Origin: an uncultured Alphaproteobacteria bacterium
Lineage (GTDB): Bacteria; Pseudomonadota; Alphaproteobacteria; Rickettsiales; CAIJLX01
DNA: 40,075 nucleotides
Assembly (NCBI GenBank): GCA_903821695.1
Contig: CAIJLX010000038.1
Coordinates: 1-40,075, forward strand
Direction: 5' to 3'
Of the stretch, positions 8,791 through 18,971 are shown piece after piece; position 1 is the stretch's first letter, and each line of letters opens with the position of its first letter. Made by a program: the position numbers and the translations under genes. The notes beneath the pieces are model-generated. The model was not told the origin of the DNA, ran no database searches, and worked only from the letters and a program-made list of their open reading frames with translations.

Positions 8791-8842
8791 AAAAATCCTT
8801 ATATTTCAATTGGTTAAATAACCTTCTCCTCACTATGCACCA

Positions 8843-8898
8843 TTGTCACAAAAGTTTCAAGAAACCGTAACATCACTGTCACAATTCCCCATTACAAA
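8843..8898 (+). promoter_or_regulatory. Two tandem Pho-box-like sites with a spaced -10 element
   Basis: TTGTCACAAAAGTTTCAA (8843-8860) and CCGTAACATCACTGTCAC (8865-8882) each match the PhoB box (two CTGTCAT-like units 4 bases apart) at about 13 of 18 positions and are offset by 22 bases, the normal period of tandem Pho boxes. A possible -10, TACAAA (8893-8898), begins 10 bases after the second box, the spacing of PhoB-activated promoters that lack a -35. They would drive the large gene at 8968. This is sequence inference only. Confidence 0.45.
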
Positions 8899-8967
8899 TA
8901 AAGCATCCGGGTTAACGTTTTGTTAGGAATTTGCGGGTAGGATGTAAGGGTAGAGTTGGAGAAAAGT

Positions 8968-11900
8968 ATGGCAGGCGATGAAATTATTCAGCAATTTGTT
9001 ACGGAGCTAAAGAAGAATCCCTCCGCACATCAATTTGTAAAATCCGTTTTTGGTCAGCTAAAAGCGGCTACCAATGATGCTGATGGCCTGACAGCGGCGG
9101 AAGTAACCAAGATTTCGACCTCTGCTAAAAAGCAACTCAATGATGCCAAAAACGACGGCATTATCTCTGCGGAAGAAGAGAAAATTGGTTCGCAAATGAT
9201 TGCCTCGATGCAAAATTTGCCACAACTCGATAAAGCAAATACGCAAAAATTTCTAAACGGCTTCGACGCATTGCTTGATGCTCAAACAAAAGAAGAAGCT
9301 AAAAAAGCAGCCACCCAAGCTAATGAAGCAGCGCCCGATTTCTTTAAAATGATTATCGGCTTTTTAATGCAGCTTTTGGGCTTCCCACCTGAGCAAGTGC
9401 AGGAATTTTTAGGGCAAACAGAAAATACGGCGCCAACAAAACAAGCCCCTACTACAACAGCACCAAAAGCGAACACAGCTAGCGCTGATCCAACACTCAT
9501 TGGTGATGTAGGACGTGCTGTTGGACCAATGCCAAATACTCCAGAAGCGCGCGCTATGGTGCAAACAGCGGATTATGTGGCAAGAAATGCTCAGCATCGT
9601 ACCGATTTATTGGCCGCAAATCCGAAAATGTCGATGCAGCAAATTGTGGCAAAAACAGGCGAAGGAAGTGGTGATACCAGTAAATCGCGTGAAAGTTATT
9701 ATGCAGCCGCATTTAAGGAAAATGCTTATGCAATGGCAAATGGAAGCTGGTCACCCACGGGTGTTGCTGTACCTGCAGTTGGTGCGGCAGCATTTACAGC
9801 ATCTTATTTGGGCGGAGGTGCAGCTTTGTCATTAACTGGAATTGGCGCACCAGTAGGCGTGCCGCTAATTCTTGCTGGCGCAGGAATTGCCGTTGCTGGT
9901 GCAGCCATTACCGGAGTTTCGGCGACGACTGCGTATAATGCGGTCGATGGCGTGCCGATGATTAATTATAACGGTATCCAGGGAGATTTACGCCGTGCAA
10001 CGGAAGAGGCTGCCCGTAGAAAACGTGAGGTTGCTGCAGATCCTCTCAATGAATATTTGGGGCTTGAAGTCAGCTTAACGACTGCAAAAATAAATGATGT
10101 GAATGCCATGGTGGTAACTGCTGCGCCATTGAAGCGCAACTCTCCTATGGAACGAGATGCACGTGCGATTGGCGAGAAAGAAGCGGAACAGCAATTGCTT
10201 GCTTCAATGCGTACAGGTTATATGCCCCAATATGATTTGGAAGCATTAAACCAGCAAAAATCTGCATTAAACATTGATAAACAGAAGAAGGCATTAGAAG
10301 AAATTGCAACCCAAAAAGAAGCCATCTTGCTTCAGATTGGCCGCAATACCGCCTTGTCGCAACTTAATGAAGAAATATCACTGCATCCGGAAAAAGCGAG
10401 AAGCACTGCGGGCTGGTGGAAAGCCAAAACGATGAATATGTTTACGGAAACGGATGCTCATACCGGATATATTGCCAGCGAGGCTTCTAAAAACAAAATC
10501 GCGGCGGATGATGCCATTAATGATTTAAGAAAAAAATTGGCAGCTTTAGAAGAAAAACAAACGTCAGCCGCCAAAGATCTGGCAGCGGGTTTTAAAGAAG
10601 AAGCAAAATTGAACCAGCAGATGGAATATTCTAAAGGCTTTGTAAATGGTACCGGCCTGGCGGGAGAGGTGAGTAAGATCCACGGGCAATTATTTGCGAA
10701 GGAAAGACAGGCGGAAATAGATCGCCAAAAGCTAGACGACGAAGCAAAGAAGCAAAAAATTATCGATGACGCTAATGCGAAGCTGAAAGTAAAACAAGAC
10801 GCGCTTCGGGCGGAGGCTTCGGGGTTGGGAAAGGGAAGTTCGGCTGCACAGGGAGGAGCATATTATACTGGAGCAGCACAACAGCAGGACCAGCGAGCGA
10901 GCATCGAAAACCAACTGGCGCAGAAAAAAGCGAGTTTGCAAGAGGCGCAACGAGAATTGCATGAGTTGGAAGGTGCTGTGCGGGCTGCGAGAGGGGAAGC
11001 GAGTGTGAAGGACAAAGCTCGTCAGATCCCGGGGGCAAGAAGTGGCGCCCATTTTGATGCTAGTACTTCTTCTAATACAAATAGCTCTTATTCTGGCAAT
11101 TCTTGGAGTAATTCGACCATCCAGGCGGATATGCATTTTCCAAAAGATTTGGGTGCAGACTATCAGAGTAAAGTGATGAGAGAGAAAGCGAAACAAGATT
11201 TTCATTCTGCTTCGCGCGATGCAAATTATCTTGATCGAGATACTCAATTACGACGTGAGGAGCTCACTCATAAGATCCATGTGCTGAAGGAAGATATCCG
11301 GTTTTTGGATGGTCAATTGCTTGGCGCGGGTGGAGGTTATGATCGCTTATCGTTAAAAACTCGCGAGCGGGTTGCGGAGCTGGCGGAAGCATTGCAGATG
11401 CCAGAAAGTGTGATTCTTAAAAGCGAAAAATTAATGCGCCAGGTTGGTAAGCTGGAGCGGGAAGAAAAATTAGCGGGTATGTATGGCAATATAACCTCGC
11501 AACCAATTAAAGAAACGATGGTTGGTTACGGGATGCCTGATATTGACCCATTGAAGGCAAGTGGAGTGAATCATGCGAACATTGATTATAATCGCCAGAT
11601 TGCTCTCGGTGCTGCACAGGATGTAAACGATGGCCGAAGAGCTGCGCGGGGTAAAGTGGAGGCGGCGGCTGCTAAGAATGCAGATCGCGTGCATGCGCTT
11701 ACTGGCAATATCGGCGAGATAGCGCAAGTGGAATATGTGAAAGAGCTGCGAGTTAACTTACGCCAAATTCAGGAAAATTTGGTGGAAGTGGCAAGCACAC
11801 GTGATCGCCTGGTGCAGATAACAGATGATATTGCAAAGAGAATTACCCAAACCCTTAGATCCGATCCGCAAGATGTGAGCGGGCTTATTCGACAAGGAAA

Positions 11901-12222
11901 AGAGCTGGAGAAACAAGCGAGCACATTGCAGGCGATGGGCAGTCAAGATGCCGCCAATTCCTTGCTTGCTGCTTCTGGGCTGATTAAAAATGCCATCATG
12001 AATCCGAACGCGCTGGATGAAGACCAAGTGAATCATAGTGAAAAACTACAGATTGCGCAGGCAGTTCGCGGTTTAAAAAATGCGGTGGAGCATTCCTTAG
12101 ATAAAACTACGGAGAACTTAGAAAAGAAGAAGGACAAGACTATAGAATCAATCGAGAATTTAAGGCCAAGCGATGGTGGCAAAAAGCCAACGACACCTGG
12201 TGGTCCACGGAGCTTCGCTTAA
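8968..12222 (+). CDS. Very large coiled-coil protein of unknown function
   Basis: I do not recognise this 1084-residue protein. An ATG at 8968 ([10 protein letters not shown]) with GGAG 8 bases upstream is preferred over a TTG at 8956. Residues 1-130 are helical, with two degenerate EF-hand-like loops (DADGLTAAE, and [12 protein letters not shown] near residue 60). A hydrophobic stretch [14 protein letters not shown] follows, then a Thr/Ala/Pro linker. At about 264-326 there is a long Gly/Ala/Val-rich hydrophobic block that looks like a membrane hairpin. Most of the rest is charged coiled coil (about 345-690 and 900-1060), broken by a Ser/Asn-rich linker near 695-720. No signal peptide is seen. 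It might be an unconventionally secreted effector or a structural protein. It ends 4 bases into the convergent aceB. Confidence 0.75.
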   Translation: MAGDEIIQQFVTELKKNPSAHQFVKSVFGQLKAATNDADGLTAAEVTKISTSAKKQLNDAKNDGIISAEEEKIGSQMIASMQNLPQLDKANTQKFLNGFDALLDAQTKEEAKKAATQANEAAPDFFKMIIGFLMQLLGFPPEQVQEFLGQTENTAPTKQAPTTTAPKANTASADPTLIGDVGRAVGPMPNTPEARAMVQTADYVARNAQHRTDLLAANPKMSMQQIVAKTGEGSGDTSKSRESYYAAAFKENAYAMANGSWSPTGVAVPAVGAAAFTASYLGGGAALSLTGIGAPVGVPLILAGAGIAVAGAAITGVSATTAYNAVDGVPMINYNGIQGDLRRATEEAARRKREVAADPLNEYLGLEVSLTTAKINDVNAMVVTAAPLKRNSPMERDARAIGEKEAEQQLLASMRTGYMPQYDLEALNQQKSALNIDKQKKALEEIATQKEAILLQIGRNTALSQLNEEISLHPEKARSTAGWWKAKTMNMFTETDAHTGYIASEASKNKIAADDAINDLRKKLAALEEKQTSAAKDLAAGFKEEAKLNQQMEYSKGFVNGTGLAGEVSKIHGQLFAKERQAEIDRQKLDDEAKKQKIIDDANAKLKVKQDALRAEASGLGKGSSAAQGGAYYTGAAQQQDQRASIENQLAQKKASLQEAQRELHELEGAVRAARGEASVKDKARQIPGARSGAHFDASTSSNTNSSYSGNSWSNSTIQADMHFPKDLGADYQSKVMREKAKQDFHSASRDANYLDRDTQLRREELTHKIHVLKEDIRFLDGQLLGAGGGYDRLSLKTRERVAELAEALQMPESVILKSEKLMRQVGKLEREEKLAGMYGNITSQPIKETMVGYGMPDIDPLKASGVNHANIDYNRQIALGAAQDVNDGRRAARGKVEAAAAKNADRVHALTGNIGEIAQVEYVKELRVNLRQIQENLVEVASTRDRLVQITDDIAKRITQTLRSDPQDVSGLIRQGKELEKQASTLQAMGSQDAANSLLAASGLIKNAIMNPNALDEDQVNHSEKLQIAQAVRGLKNAVEHSLDKTTENLEKKKDKTIESIENLRPSDGGKKPTTPGGPRSFA

Positions 12223-13778
12223 CTGATCATCTCATAAGCCGGTAATGTCAGAAACTCGGTGAAGGTAGGGGCTAGGATAATTTTATCCAATAACTGTTCT
12301 GCCTGCTTCAATTTGTCACCTGCGAGTGATGCGATTTTTTTGAGCTCTTCTTGCTTATATTTTGTATAAAGTTCTGGCGTAATTTGGGTGCCATCATTTA
12401 AGCTCGCTTTATGGTAGATCCATTGCCAGATTTGTGCGCGGGAGATTTCGGCGGTGGCGGCATCTTCCATCAAATTATAAATTGGTACGCAGCCTAATCC
12501 GCGTAGCCAGGATTCCATATAGAGCAATGAAACGCTGATATTATTGCGGAGGCCCGCTTCGGTGATATCGCCCTTTGGCACTTCGAGCAGGTCTTTTACC
12601 GTGACAGTGATATCCGGAATTTTGTTCACCTGATTTGGGGTCGGCATGAGGCGGTTAAATACCTCCATCGCAGTTGGGATGAGGCCGGGGTGTGCGACCC
12701 AAGTACCGTCATGACCATTACCAGCTTCGCGTTCTTTATCGGCTTTTACTTTGGCGAGTGCGGCATCGTTTGCGGCAGGGTCATTTTTGATTGGGATTTG
12801 AGCGGCCATACCACCCATCGCGAAGGCACCACGGCTGTGGCAGGTTTTGATGAGCAGCAGCGAATAGGATTTGAGGAAGTGCGAAGTCATGGTGACTTGC
12901 GCGCGGTCTGGCATCACGAAATTGGGGTTGCTGCTGAACTTCTTGATGAAGCTGAAAATATAATCCCAACGGCCACAATTGAGCGCGACGATGTTTTCCT
13001 TGAGGGCATATAAAATTTCTTCCATCTCGAACGAGGCGAGGATGGTTTCGATCAATACAGTGACTTTAATAGTGCCGCGTTTGATGCCCATAAACTCTTC
13101 AGCATAAGCAAATACATCGCTCCATAGGGCGGCTTCTTTGTAGCTTTCGAGTTTAGGCAGATAGAAATAAGGCCCGCTACCATTCGCGAGCAGGGTTTTG
13201 GCGTTATGGAAGAAATAAAGCCCGAAATCGAACAACGCACCGGGGATTGGTTCGCCATTCAAGGTAACGTGCTTTTCGAACAAGTGCCAACCACGGGGGC
13301 GCACTTTTAAGGTCGCGAGGCCGGAGGCATTGAGTTTATATTCTTTGCCTTCTGGGCTTTTGAAGCTGATGGTTCGGCGGTTGGCGTCACGCAGGTTTAC
13401 TTGGCCCTCGAGGTTATTCTGCCAGCTGGGGGTGTTAGCGTCTTCAAAATCAGCCATGAACACTTTCGCGCCGGAATTGAGTGCGTTGATGATCATTTTG
13501 CGGTCGACAGGGCCGGTAATTTCGACTCGGCGGTCTAGCAAATCAGCCGGAATGGGGGCTACTTTCCAGTCGCCTTCGCGGATGGATTTGGTCTCGGGGA
13601 GGAAATCAGGGAGTTCACCTTTTTCTATACGCTTTTGGCGCTCAACCCGGGCGGCGAGCAGCTCTTTTACGCGTGGGGTAAATTTTTCGGCTAAATTCGT
13701 AACGAATTGGAGCGCTTCTGGGGTTAAAATCTCAGCAAATTGGGGGGTAATTTCACCCTTCACATTAAGTTTAGACAT
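12219..13778 (-). CDS. aceB: Malate synthase A
   Basis: AceB condenses glyoxylate with acetyl-CoA to malate in the glyoxylate shunt. The 519-residue length and motifs are those of the A isoform: [59 protein letters not shown] and [20 protein letters not shown]. The magnesium- and glyoxylate-binding Arg, Glu and Asp are in place. AAGGA precedes the ATG by 8 bases. No isocitrate lyase is present in the window, so the shunt cannot be confirmed here. The stop codon overlaps the stop of the convergent large gene by 3-4 bases. Confidence 0.95.
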   Translation of the reverse strand: MSKLNVKGEITPQFAEILTPEALQFVTNLAEKFTPRVKELLAARVERQKRIEKGELPDFLPETKSIREGDWKVAPIPADLLDRRVEITGPVDRKMIINALNSGAKVFMADFEDANTPSWQNNLEGQVNLRDANRRTISFKSPEGKEYKLNASGLATLKVRPRGWHLFEKHVTLNGEPIPGALFDFGLYFFHNAKTLLANGSGPYFYLPKLESYKEAALWSDVFAYAEEFMGIKRGTIKVTVLIETILASFEMEEILYALKENIVALNCGRWDYIFSFIKKFSSNPNFVMPDRAQVTMTSHFLKSYSLLLIKTCHSRGAFAMGGMAAQIPIKNDPAANDAALAKVKADKEREAGNGHDGTWVAHPGLIPTAMEVFNRLMPTPNQVNKIPDITVTVKDLLEVPKGDITEAGLRNNISVSLLYMESWLRGLGCVPIYNLMEDAATAEISRAQIWQWIYHKASLNDGTQITPELYTKYKQEELKKIASLAGDKLKQAEQLLDKIILAPTFTEFLTLPAYEMIS

Positions 13779-13843
13779 GTCTTGAATCCTTGGCTGTTTT
13801 GGTGCAGGATACCGCCCGACTTAGAATAGGCAAGGATAAAACA

Positions 13844-14464
13844 ATGGTAGATATTTTAGACGAAGCACGCGAGGCGGTGCAGCAAGAACAAATGCTGGCA
13901 CTGATCAAAAAATATGGCTCGTTGATTATCATGGCCACCGTTGCCGGTATTATATTCATCATCGGCTGGCAAATGTGGCAGGCCTCAAAGCGTAAAGCAG
14001 AGTATAAAACCTCGGTCGCCTATTTCGATGCGCTGGAGAAATTGCAGTCGGGCGATGCAGAGGGCGGTAAAGCGGTGCTACTCGCAATCTCTAAAGATGC
14101 TCCTAAAGGTTATAGAAGTATTGCCGCTCTCCAACTCGCAGCACAAAAAGTGGAAGCCTGGAAGGTCAAAGAAGCGCTGGCTGATTACCAGGCAATCGAA
14201 AAAAATGGTGATCCGGCTTTCCGAGAACTGGCAACCTTATTGATTGCCCAGTTGACCGATGGACCAATTGAAAACACAGCCGGCGTATGGCGTTTTTCGG
14301 CGCTGGAGTTACAGGGACTGAAACATTTGCAGGCAAAACAATATGCCAAAGCCCGCGAAAGTTTTACCAAAATTTCGACCGATCCCCTTAGCCCACAAGG
14401 CCTGCGCCAGCGTGCTGCGGATTTGATTTTATATGCGACCTATCTGGAAGATAACGCGAAATGA
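13844..14464 (+). CDS. YfgM-like membrane-anchored TPR protein
   Basis: The ATG at 13844 (MVDILDEAREAVQQEQM) is chosen over an upstream frame start because it gives the family N-terminus. A cytoplasmic amphipathic helix is followed by one transmembrane helix at about residues 25-45 (GSLIIMATVAGIIFIIGWQMW). The rest is a periplasmic TPR-like domain ending in LILYATYLEDNAK. YfgM interacts with the Sec translocon and periplasmic chaperones. It sits directly before bamB and der, the same order as in many proteobacteria, and overlaps bamB by 4 bases (ATGA). Confidence 0.85.
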   Translation: MVDILDEAREAVQQEQMLALIKKYGSLIIMATVAGIIFIIGWQMWQASKRKAEYKTSVAYFDALEKLQSGDAEGGKAVLLAISKDAPKGYRSIAALQLAAQKVEAWKVKEALADYQAIEKNGDPAFRELATLLIAQLTDGPIENTAGVWRFSALELQGLKHLQAKQYAKARESFTKISTDPLSPQGLRQRAADLILYATYLEDNAK

Positions 14465-15924
14465 AAACCTCTACTACTCCGCATACCGGCATAAGCCGGT
14501 ATCCATTCTTTCAAGCAGTTTCTGGATCCCGACTTTCGTCGGGATGCGTAAGTGTTGTACTTCTGCTTATGCTTGCGGGTTGCTCTATCCTTCCAGACTG
14601 GATGGGCACGAGCGATGAAAAGCGCCTTGAAGGTAAGCGGCTTTCTATTCTGCCTGATAGGCAAGTGTTGGCGGCTGAACCTGCGCTGAAAGATGCGCCG
14701 ATTTCACTTCCTGCGCCGGAAAATAATAGTGCGTGGTATCAGGGCCAGGCAGTATCCGATGATGGCTATGGTGTCGTGCGTCATGCTTTATTGCGGGGTA
14801 ATTTGTCCAAGCAAGAAACTTTCTCCTATGCGAGTGCACCGGATGAGGATGTGCGGTTGACTTCGACCCCTGTCGTGGTTGGAAATTTGCTGGTGTTGTT
14901 GGATGGCCAGGGCGAACTCTCGGCACATGCCTTGAACGATTTGGATAAAAAAATCTGGCAAGCAGATTTACAAAAACTGACGAAGGAGGAGCTTCCTGCT
15001 TCTGGCCGCGAATCAGGCTTTTCGCGGTTGTTAGGCGAAGGCAAAGAAGATTTTATCGGCGGCAATATTTCGTTTGTGGAAGGCTATATTGTTGCCACGA
15101 CCGGCAATGGCCATGTGTTCGCATTTGAGTTGGCAACTGGTAAATTGCTATGGCATCGCGCGATGGGGATTTCAATTCAGTCCGTACCATCAGGCCGCAA
15201 TGGAATGATTTATTTTGTGACTTCCGATAATCAACTTTATGCGCTCTCGCTTAGAGATGGCACGACGCAATGGACGAGTAATGGCGTTCCACAGCAAACC
15301 AAAATTCTGGGTGCGCCTGCGCCATTGCCGCTCTCGGAATTGGTGCTAGTGCCATATTCTTCCGGTGAGCTGGTTGCGCTGAAGCAAGTGAATGGCTTTA
15401 AGCTGTGGGAAGAAAATATGGATACTGATTTGCGCATCGGTGCGCTTGGTTTCCGCTTCTCGGATATTATGGCGGCGCCGGTTTCTTATGGTGGCCGGGT
15501 GTTTATTTCGGCTGAGGGCCATTTGGTGGCGCTTGATGTGCGTACTGGAAATCGTCTCTGGCAATTGCCAGTCACATTATCGAGTACGCCATGGGTTGCG
15601 GGTGATTGGCTGTTTGGGATGACGAATAAGCAGGAATTAGTGGCGATCCAAGTGACGGATGGCAAGATCCGTTGGGTGACGCCGCTGCCGCAATATGTGA
15701 AGCCGGAAGAGAAAAAAGAACGCATCAGCTGGAGCGGGCCGGTGCTCGCGAACGGACAGCTAATTGTAGTTGGTTCAAAGGGGCAGCTGAAGACATTTGG
15801 TTTCGAGAATGGCGACGCGAAAGCGACGCATGAGATTCCAGATAATGTGCTGTTGCCACCGATTGTCGCTGGCGGAAAATTGTTCTTACTCAGCAATGAA
15901 GCTGAATTAGTAGTAGTGGAATAA
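14461..15924 (+). CDS. bamB: Outer-membrane assembly lipoprotein BamB
   Basis: BamB is the beta-propeller lipoprotein of the BAM complex that folds outer-membrane proteins. The lipobox LAGC lies at residues 38-41, with Cys41 the acylated residue, after the hydrophobic core VSVVLLLML. The mature part shows repeated PQQ-type blades (GKLLWHRAMG, GTTQWTSNG, GFKLWEENM, GNRLWQLPV, GKIRWVTPL). The n-region of the signal peptide is unusually long: residues 8-28 are encoded by a pair of perfect hairpins that look like an inserted short palindromic element. An alternative start downstream of the element would need a non-ATG codon before the lipobox. It is flanked by yfgM-like and der, the canonical neighbours. 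Confidence 0.9.
   Translation: MKTSTTPHTGISRYPFFQAVSGSRLSSGCVSVVLLLMLAGCSILPDWMGTSDEKRLEGKRLSILPDRQVLAAEPALKDAPISLPAPENNSAWYQGQAVSDDGYGVVRHALLRGNLSKQETFSYASAPDEDVRLTSTPVVVGNLLVLLDGQGELSAHALNDLDKKIWQADLQKLTKEELPASGRESGFSRLLGEGKEDFIGGNISFVEGYIVATTGNGHVFAFELATGKLLWHRAMGISIQSVPSGRNGMIYFVTSDNQLYALSLRDGTTQWTSNGVPQQTKILGAPAPLPLSELVLVPYSSGELVALKQVNGFKLWEENMDTDLRIGALGFRFSDIMAAPVSYGGRVFISAEGHLVALDVRTGNRLWQLPVTLSSTPWVAGDWLFGMTNKQELVAIQVTDGKIRWVTPLPQYVKPEEKKERISWSGPVLANGQLIVVGSKGQLKTFGFENGDAKATHEIPDNVLLPPIVAGGKLFLLSNEAELVVVE
14483..14545 (+). repeat. Double-hairpin palindromic repeat inside the bamB signal peptide
   Basis: Two perfect eight-pair stems with four-base loops: ATACCGGC-ATAA-GCCGGTAT (14483-14502) and ATCCCGAC-TTTC-GTCGGGAT (14526-14545), separated by 23 bases. 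The sequence style, translating in reverse as WIPAYAGMR and WIPTFVGMR-like strings, is that of the short mobile palindromic elements common between proteobacterial genes. Here it lies in frame inside a coding region. Confidence 0.75.
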
Positions 15925-15926
15925 AT

Positions 15927-17273
15927 ATGGCGTTCACCGTTGCCATTATTGGCCGCCCGAATGTGGGTAAATCAACTCTATTTAACCGCCTGAGCAACAC
16001 GCGCCATAAAGCGTTGGTTGATCCGCGCCCTGGCGCGACGCGTGATCGTCGCGTGGCCACCGCAAAAATAGATGACCAAACTTTCAATATCATCGACACT
16101 GCAGGCCTAGAACAAGCCTCGCCCAACACGATGACAGCGCATATGATGGTCCAAACGGATAAGGCTATTCAGGAAGCGGATTTGCTGCTGATGGTGGTGG
16201 ATGTGCGTGCGGGTCTAACGGGGGAAGACTCGATCTTCGCCAAGAAAATCCGCAAAAGTGGCAAGCCGGTTATCTTGGTATTGAACAAATCTGAATCGTC
16301 CAATGCCCAAACGGCGCTGGTTGAATTCTCACGGCTTGGCTTTAAAGATGCGGTCGCAACTTCCGCAGAGCATGCTATCGGCCTGCCTGATTTATGGGAA
16401 TCGATCATGTCTTATATGCCGGAAGAGGAACAAGAAAAACCTGCCGAAGATGGCAAAATTAAAATCGCGATTATCGGCCGCCCTAACGCCGGCAAATCCA
16501 CTCTCATGAATCAAATTTTGGGCGAAGATCGTGTGATCACCAGCCCAGTTGCAGGCACTACGCGTGATGCAATTGCGATCCCGTTTGCTTGGAAGGGAAC
16601 GCCGATTGAGATTATCGATACAGCTGGTATGCGCCGTAAAAGCCGAATCGAAGATGACCTGGAAAAACGTAGTGTTTCGGATGCGCTGGAGATGCTCAAT
16701 TTCTGTCATATCGTGATTCTAGTAGTCGATGCTGGCTCGCCGCTTGATAAGCAAGATTTAACCCTGGGCGACCGCGCATTGAGCGAAGGCCGGGTATTGG
16801 TAATCGCCATTAATAAATGGGATACAGTAACCGCGCCTCAGAAATTGCTGGGTGATATTTATAATAAACTCGAGCATGGTTTGGGGCAGGTGAAGGGTAT
16901 TCTTGCGGTGCCGATTTCAGCACGCACCGGCTATCACGTGCCCGAACTTTTAGATACGGCGTTGGAGGCCTATGGGCGCTGGAATATGCAGATCCCGACT
17001 AGCCGTTTAAATGACTGGCTGATTGATGCCACAGAAGACCATTCGCCGCCAATGTATAATGGTAAACAGGTGCATCTGCGTTATGCGACCCAAAGCAATA
17101 CCCGTCCGCCGACTTTCCTGCTTTTTTCGAGCACACAAGGGGATATTCCAGAGCATTACCGGCGCTATCTGGCGCACCATTTGAGCGAGGCGTTTAATCT
17201 CAATGGGTTGCCGGTGCGGGTGTTTATCCGTAAGAAAAAGAATCCATATGCAAATGACGAGAACTCAGTTTAA
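15927..17273 (+). CDS. der: Ribosome-assembly GTPase Der (EngA)
   Basis: Der is an essential double GTPase for 50S subunit maturation. Two G domains are complete: GRPNVGKSTLFNRL (residues 8-21), DTAGLEQ and NKSE in the first; GRPNAGKSTLMNQI (from about 183), DTAGMRRKSRI and NKWD in the second. A C-terminal KH-like domain follows (HLRYATQSNTRPPTFLLFSS, GLPVRVFIRKKKNPY). The 448-residue length is normal. It starts 2 bases after bamB, in the standard order. Confidence 0.97.
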   Translation: MAFTVAIIGRPNVGKSTLFNRLSNTRHKALVDPRPGATRDRRVATAKIDDQTFNIIDTAGLEQASPNTMTAHMMVQTDKAIQEADLLLMVVDVRAGLTGEDSIFAKKIRKSGKPVILVLNKSESSNAQTALVEFSRLGFKDAVATSAEHAIGLPDLWESIMSYMPEEEQEKPAEDGKIKIAIIGRPNAGKSTLMNQILGEDRVITSPVAGTTRDAIAIPFAWKGTPIEIIDTAGMRRKSRIEDDLEKRSVSDALEMLNFCHIVILVVDAGSPLDKQDLTLGDRALSEGRVLVIAINKWDTVTAPQKLLGDIYNKLEHGLGQVKGILAVPISARTGYHVPELLDTALEAYGRWNMQIPTSRLNDWLIDATEDHSPPMYNGKQVHLRYATQSNTRPPTFLLFSSTQGDIPEHYRRYLAHHLSEAFNLNGLPVRVFIRKKKNPYANDENSV

Positions 17274-17282
17274 AGTAGCTGT

Positions 17283-18971
17283 ATGAAAAGATGGATTTTC
17301 TGGATACTTATCGTAGCAGTACTGTCGGCCCTCTATCAGCGTTATTATCAGCCAGAGGAGATAGCTCGCCAATTTACGGGATTATCAAGTTCGCTATCTG
17401 GAAAATATCTTGCTGCCCGCTTCGCGGAGCGCCACGGCAAGCATGATGAAGCTGCCGATAACCTCGCCGCTGCCCTCAAAAAAGATCCGACCAATTTACG
17501 TATTTTAGAACGCAGCTTCGCGTTGCATGTCATGACCGGCAAAATGGATGATGCGATTGCCGATGCCACGCTCTATCGCGGTTTCGCACCACGCGCCTTC
17601 GCAGCGAATAATATGCTTGCGATCGCCGAGATGAAGAAGGGCAATTTTGTCGCCGCCGACCAATATTTACAATCTATTACAGCTGGTGCGAGTGAAGAAG
17701 ATTTGAAGATGCACGCGCTGTTACTTCCTATCATCCGTGGTTGGGTGTTGGTGGGGCAGGGGCGTTATCCGGATGCACGACAATTGCTTGATACTATTGA
17801 TCCCAGCTCTGAATTATTGCCTTTCATTTTGTATCAGCGTGCGTTGATGGCGGATGTGGGGAATAACCAAAAAGATGCAGCGCGGATTTACGATACATTG
17901 CTCGAAAGCATCTCCAAGCCGTCATATCGTTTATCACAAGCTGCAGCGAGTTTTTTCTCCCGTATTGGCCGCAAGGAACGTGCACAAGAAATAGTAGAAG
18001 CGTTTAACGAAGCGCATCCAAGTTTTATGATTACTGGTATTCCAAAATCACCTCCGATTGCTTCTGCGCCCGAAGGTTTGGCAGAATTTTTTATGGAGAC
18101 AAGCAGCTTGCTCTATGGCCGCCAGATGACAGAGACATCGCTGGTTTATTTAAACCTCGCGCTTTATCTGCGCCCGGATCTTTCCTATGCACAATTCCTG
18201 CTCGCATCGGTGCAGGAAAATCGCAAAATGTATGAAGAGGCGATTCGCTATTTTGAAATGCTGCGCCCTGAAGATCCATTCTATGGTGAAGCCCAAATCG
18301 CAATTGCGCGGGATTATTATAAGCTCGGAAATACAAATAAAGCGAAGCAGTTTTTAGAAGCCAGATTGCGTATCAAAGAAAACGATAAAGATGCACTTGG
18401 CATGCTCGCTGATTTCGCACTGCAGGAAAAAGATTTCGATAAGGCGGCGGAATATTACACGCGGTTGTTAGATCTTCCCGACGGAAAAGATTCGGAGCGC
18501 TGGGCCTGGTATTTCTCACGCGGTATTTCGCTAGAGCGACTAAATAAATGGCAAAAAGCAGAGCCAGATTTTATGAAAGCATTGGAGCTGAAACCTAACC
18601 ACCCAGAGGTGATGAACTACCTTGCTTATACTTGGGTAACGCAAGGCGTTAACCTTGAAAAGGCACGCGATATGCTGAACTTGGCGGTAGAGGCGCGCCC
18701 CAATGATGCCCATATTATTGATAGTTATGGTTGGGTGCTTTATACGCTCGGAGAATATGAAGAGGCGCTATTATATATGGAGCGTGCGAATGAATTAATG
18801 CCGGCGGACCCAACCGTGAATGACCATATGGGGGATGTCTATTGGCAGCTCGGCCGTAAGCGCGAAGCGAAGTTCCAATGGGAGCGCGCCTTGAGCTTTG
18901 ACCCTGAACCGGAAGACGCAGCAAAAATTCGTCAGAAACTAGAGCATGGTCTTAAGCCCAGCAAAAATTAA
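17283..18971 (+). CDS. Membrane-anchored TPR repeat protein
   Basis: The 562-residue protein begins MKRWIFWILIVAVLSALYQRYY, an uncleaved signal anchor or signal peptide, so the bulk is periplasmic. Many TPR units follow, clearest in the second half: AQFLLASVQENRKMYEEAIRYFE, ALGMLADFALQEKDFDKAAEYYTRLL, HPEVMNYLAYTWVTQGVNLEKARDML, DAHIIDSYGWVLYTLGEYEEALLYMERA and DPTVNDHMGDVYWQLGRKREAKFQWERAL. This C-terminal block is typical of a widespread alphaproteobacterial envelope TPR protein found upstream of ispE. The precise role is unknown; it is probably a scaffold at the envelope. It starts 9 bases after der and overlaps ispE by 26 bases. Confidence 0.88.
   Translation: MKRWIFWILIVAVLSALYQRYYQPEEIARQFTGLSSSLSGKYLAARFAERHGKHDEAADNLAAALKKDPTNLRILERSFALHVMTGKMDDAIADATLYRGFAPRAFAANNMLAIAEMKKGNFVAADQYLQSITAGASEEDLKMHALLLPIIRGWVLVGQGRYPDARQLLDTIDPSSELLPFILYQRALMADVGNNQKDAARIYDTLLESISKPSYRLSQAAASFFSRIGRKERAQEIVEAFNEAHPSFMITGIPKSPPIASAPEGLAEFFMETSSLLYGRQMTETSLVYLNLALYLRPDLSYAQFLLASVQENRKMYEEAIRYFEMLRPEDPFYGEAQIAIARDYYKLGNTNKAKQFLEARLRIKENDKDALGMLADFALQEKDFDKAAEYYTRLLDLPDGKDSERWAWYFSRGISLERLNKWQKAEPDFMKALELKPNHPEVMNYLAYTWVTQGVNLEKARDMLNLAVEARPNDAHIIDSYGWVLYTLGEYEEALLYMERANELMPADPTVNDHMGDVYWQLGRKREAKFQWERALSFDPEPEDAAKIRQKLEHGLKPSKN

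Noticed and set aside
9073-9180. Calcium-binding EF-hands in the giant protein
   Set aside because: The first loop lacks one residue and the second has Lys at a ligand position; kept only as a resemblance.
10732-11247. A 171-codon minus-strand frame inside the giant gene
   Set aside because: Antisense to a continuous coiled-coil protein with good codon use; no ribosome binding site or family features.
14440-14664. Short minus-strand frames across the bamB 5' end containing WIPAYAGMR
   Set aside because: This peptide string is the usual reverse translation of a palindromic repeat, not a protein family.
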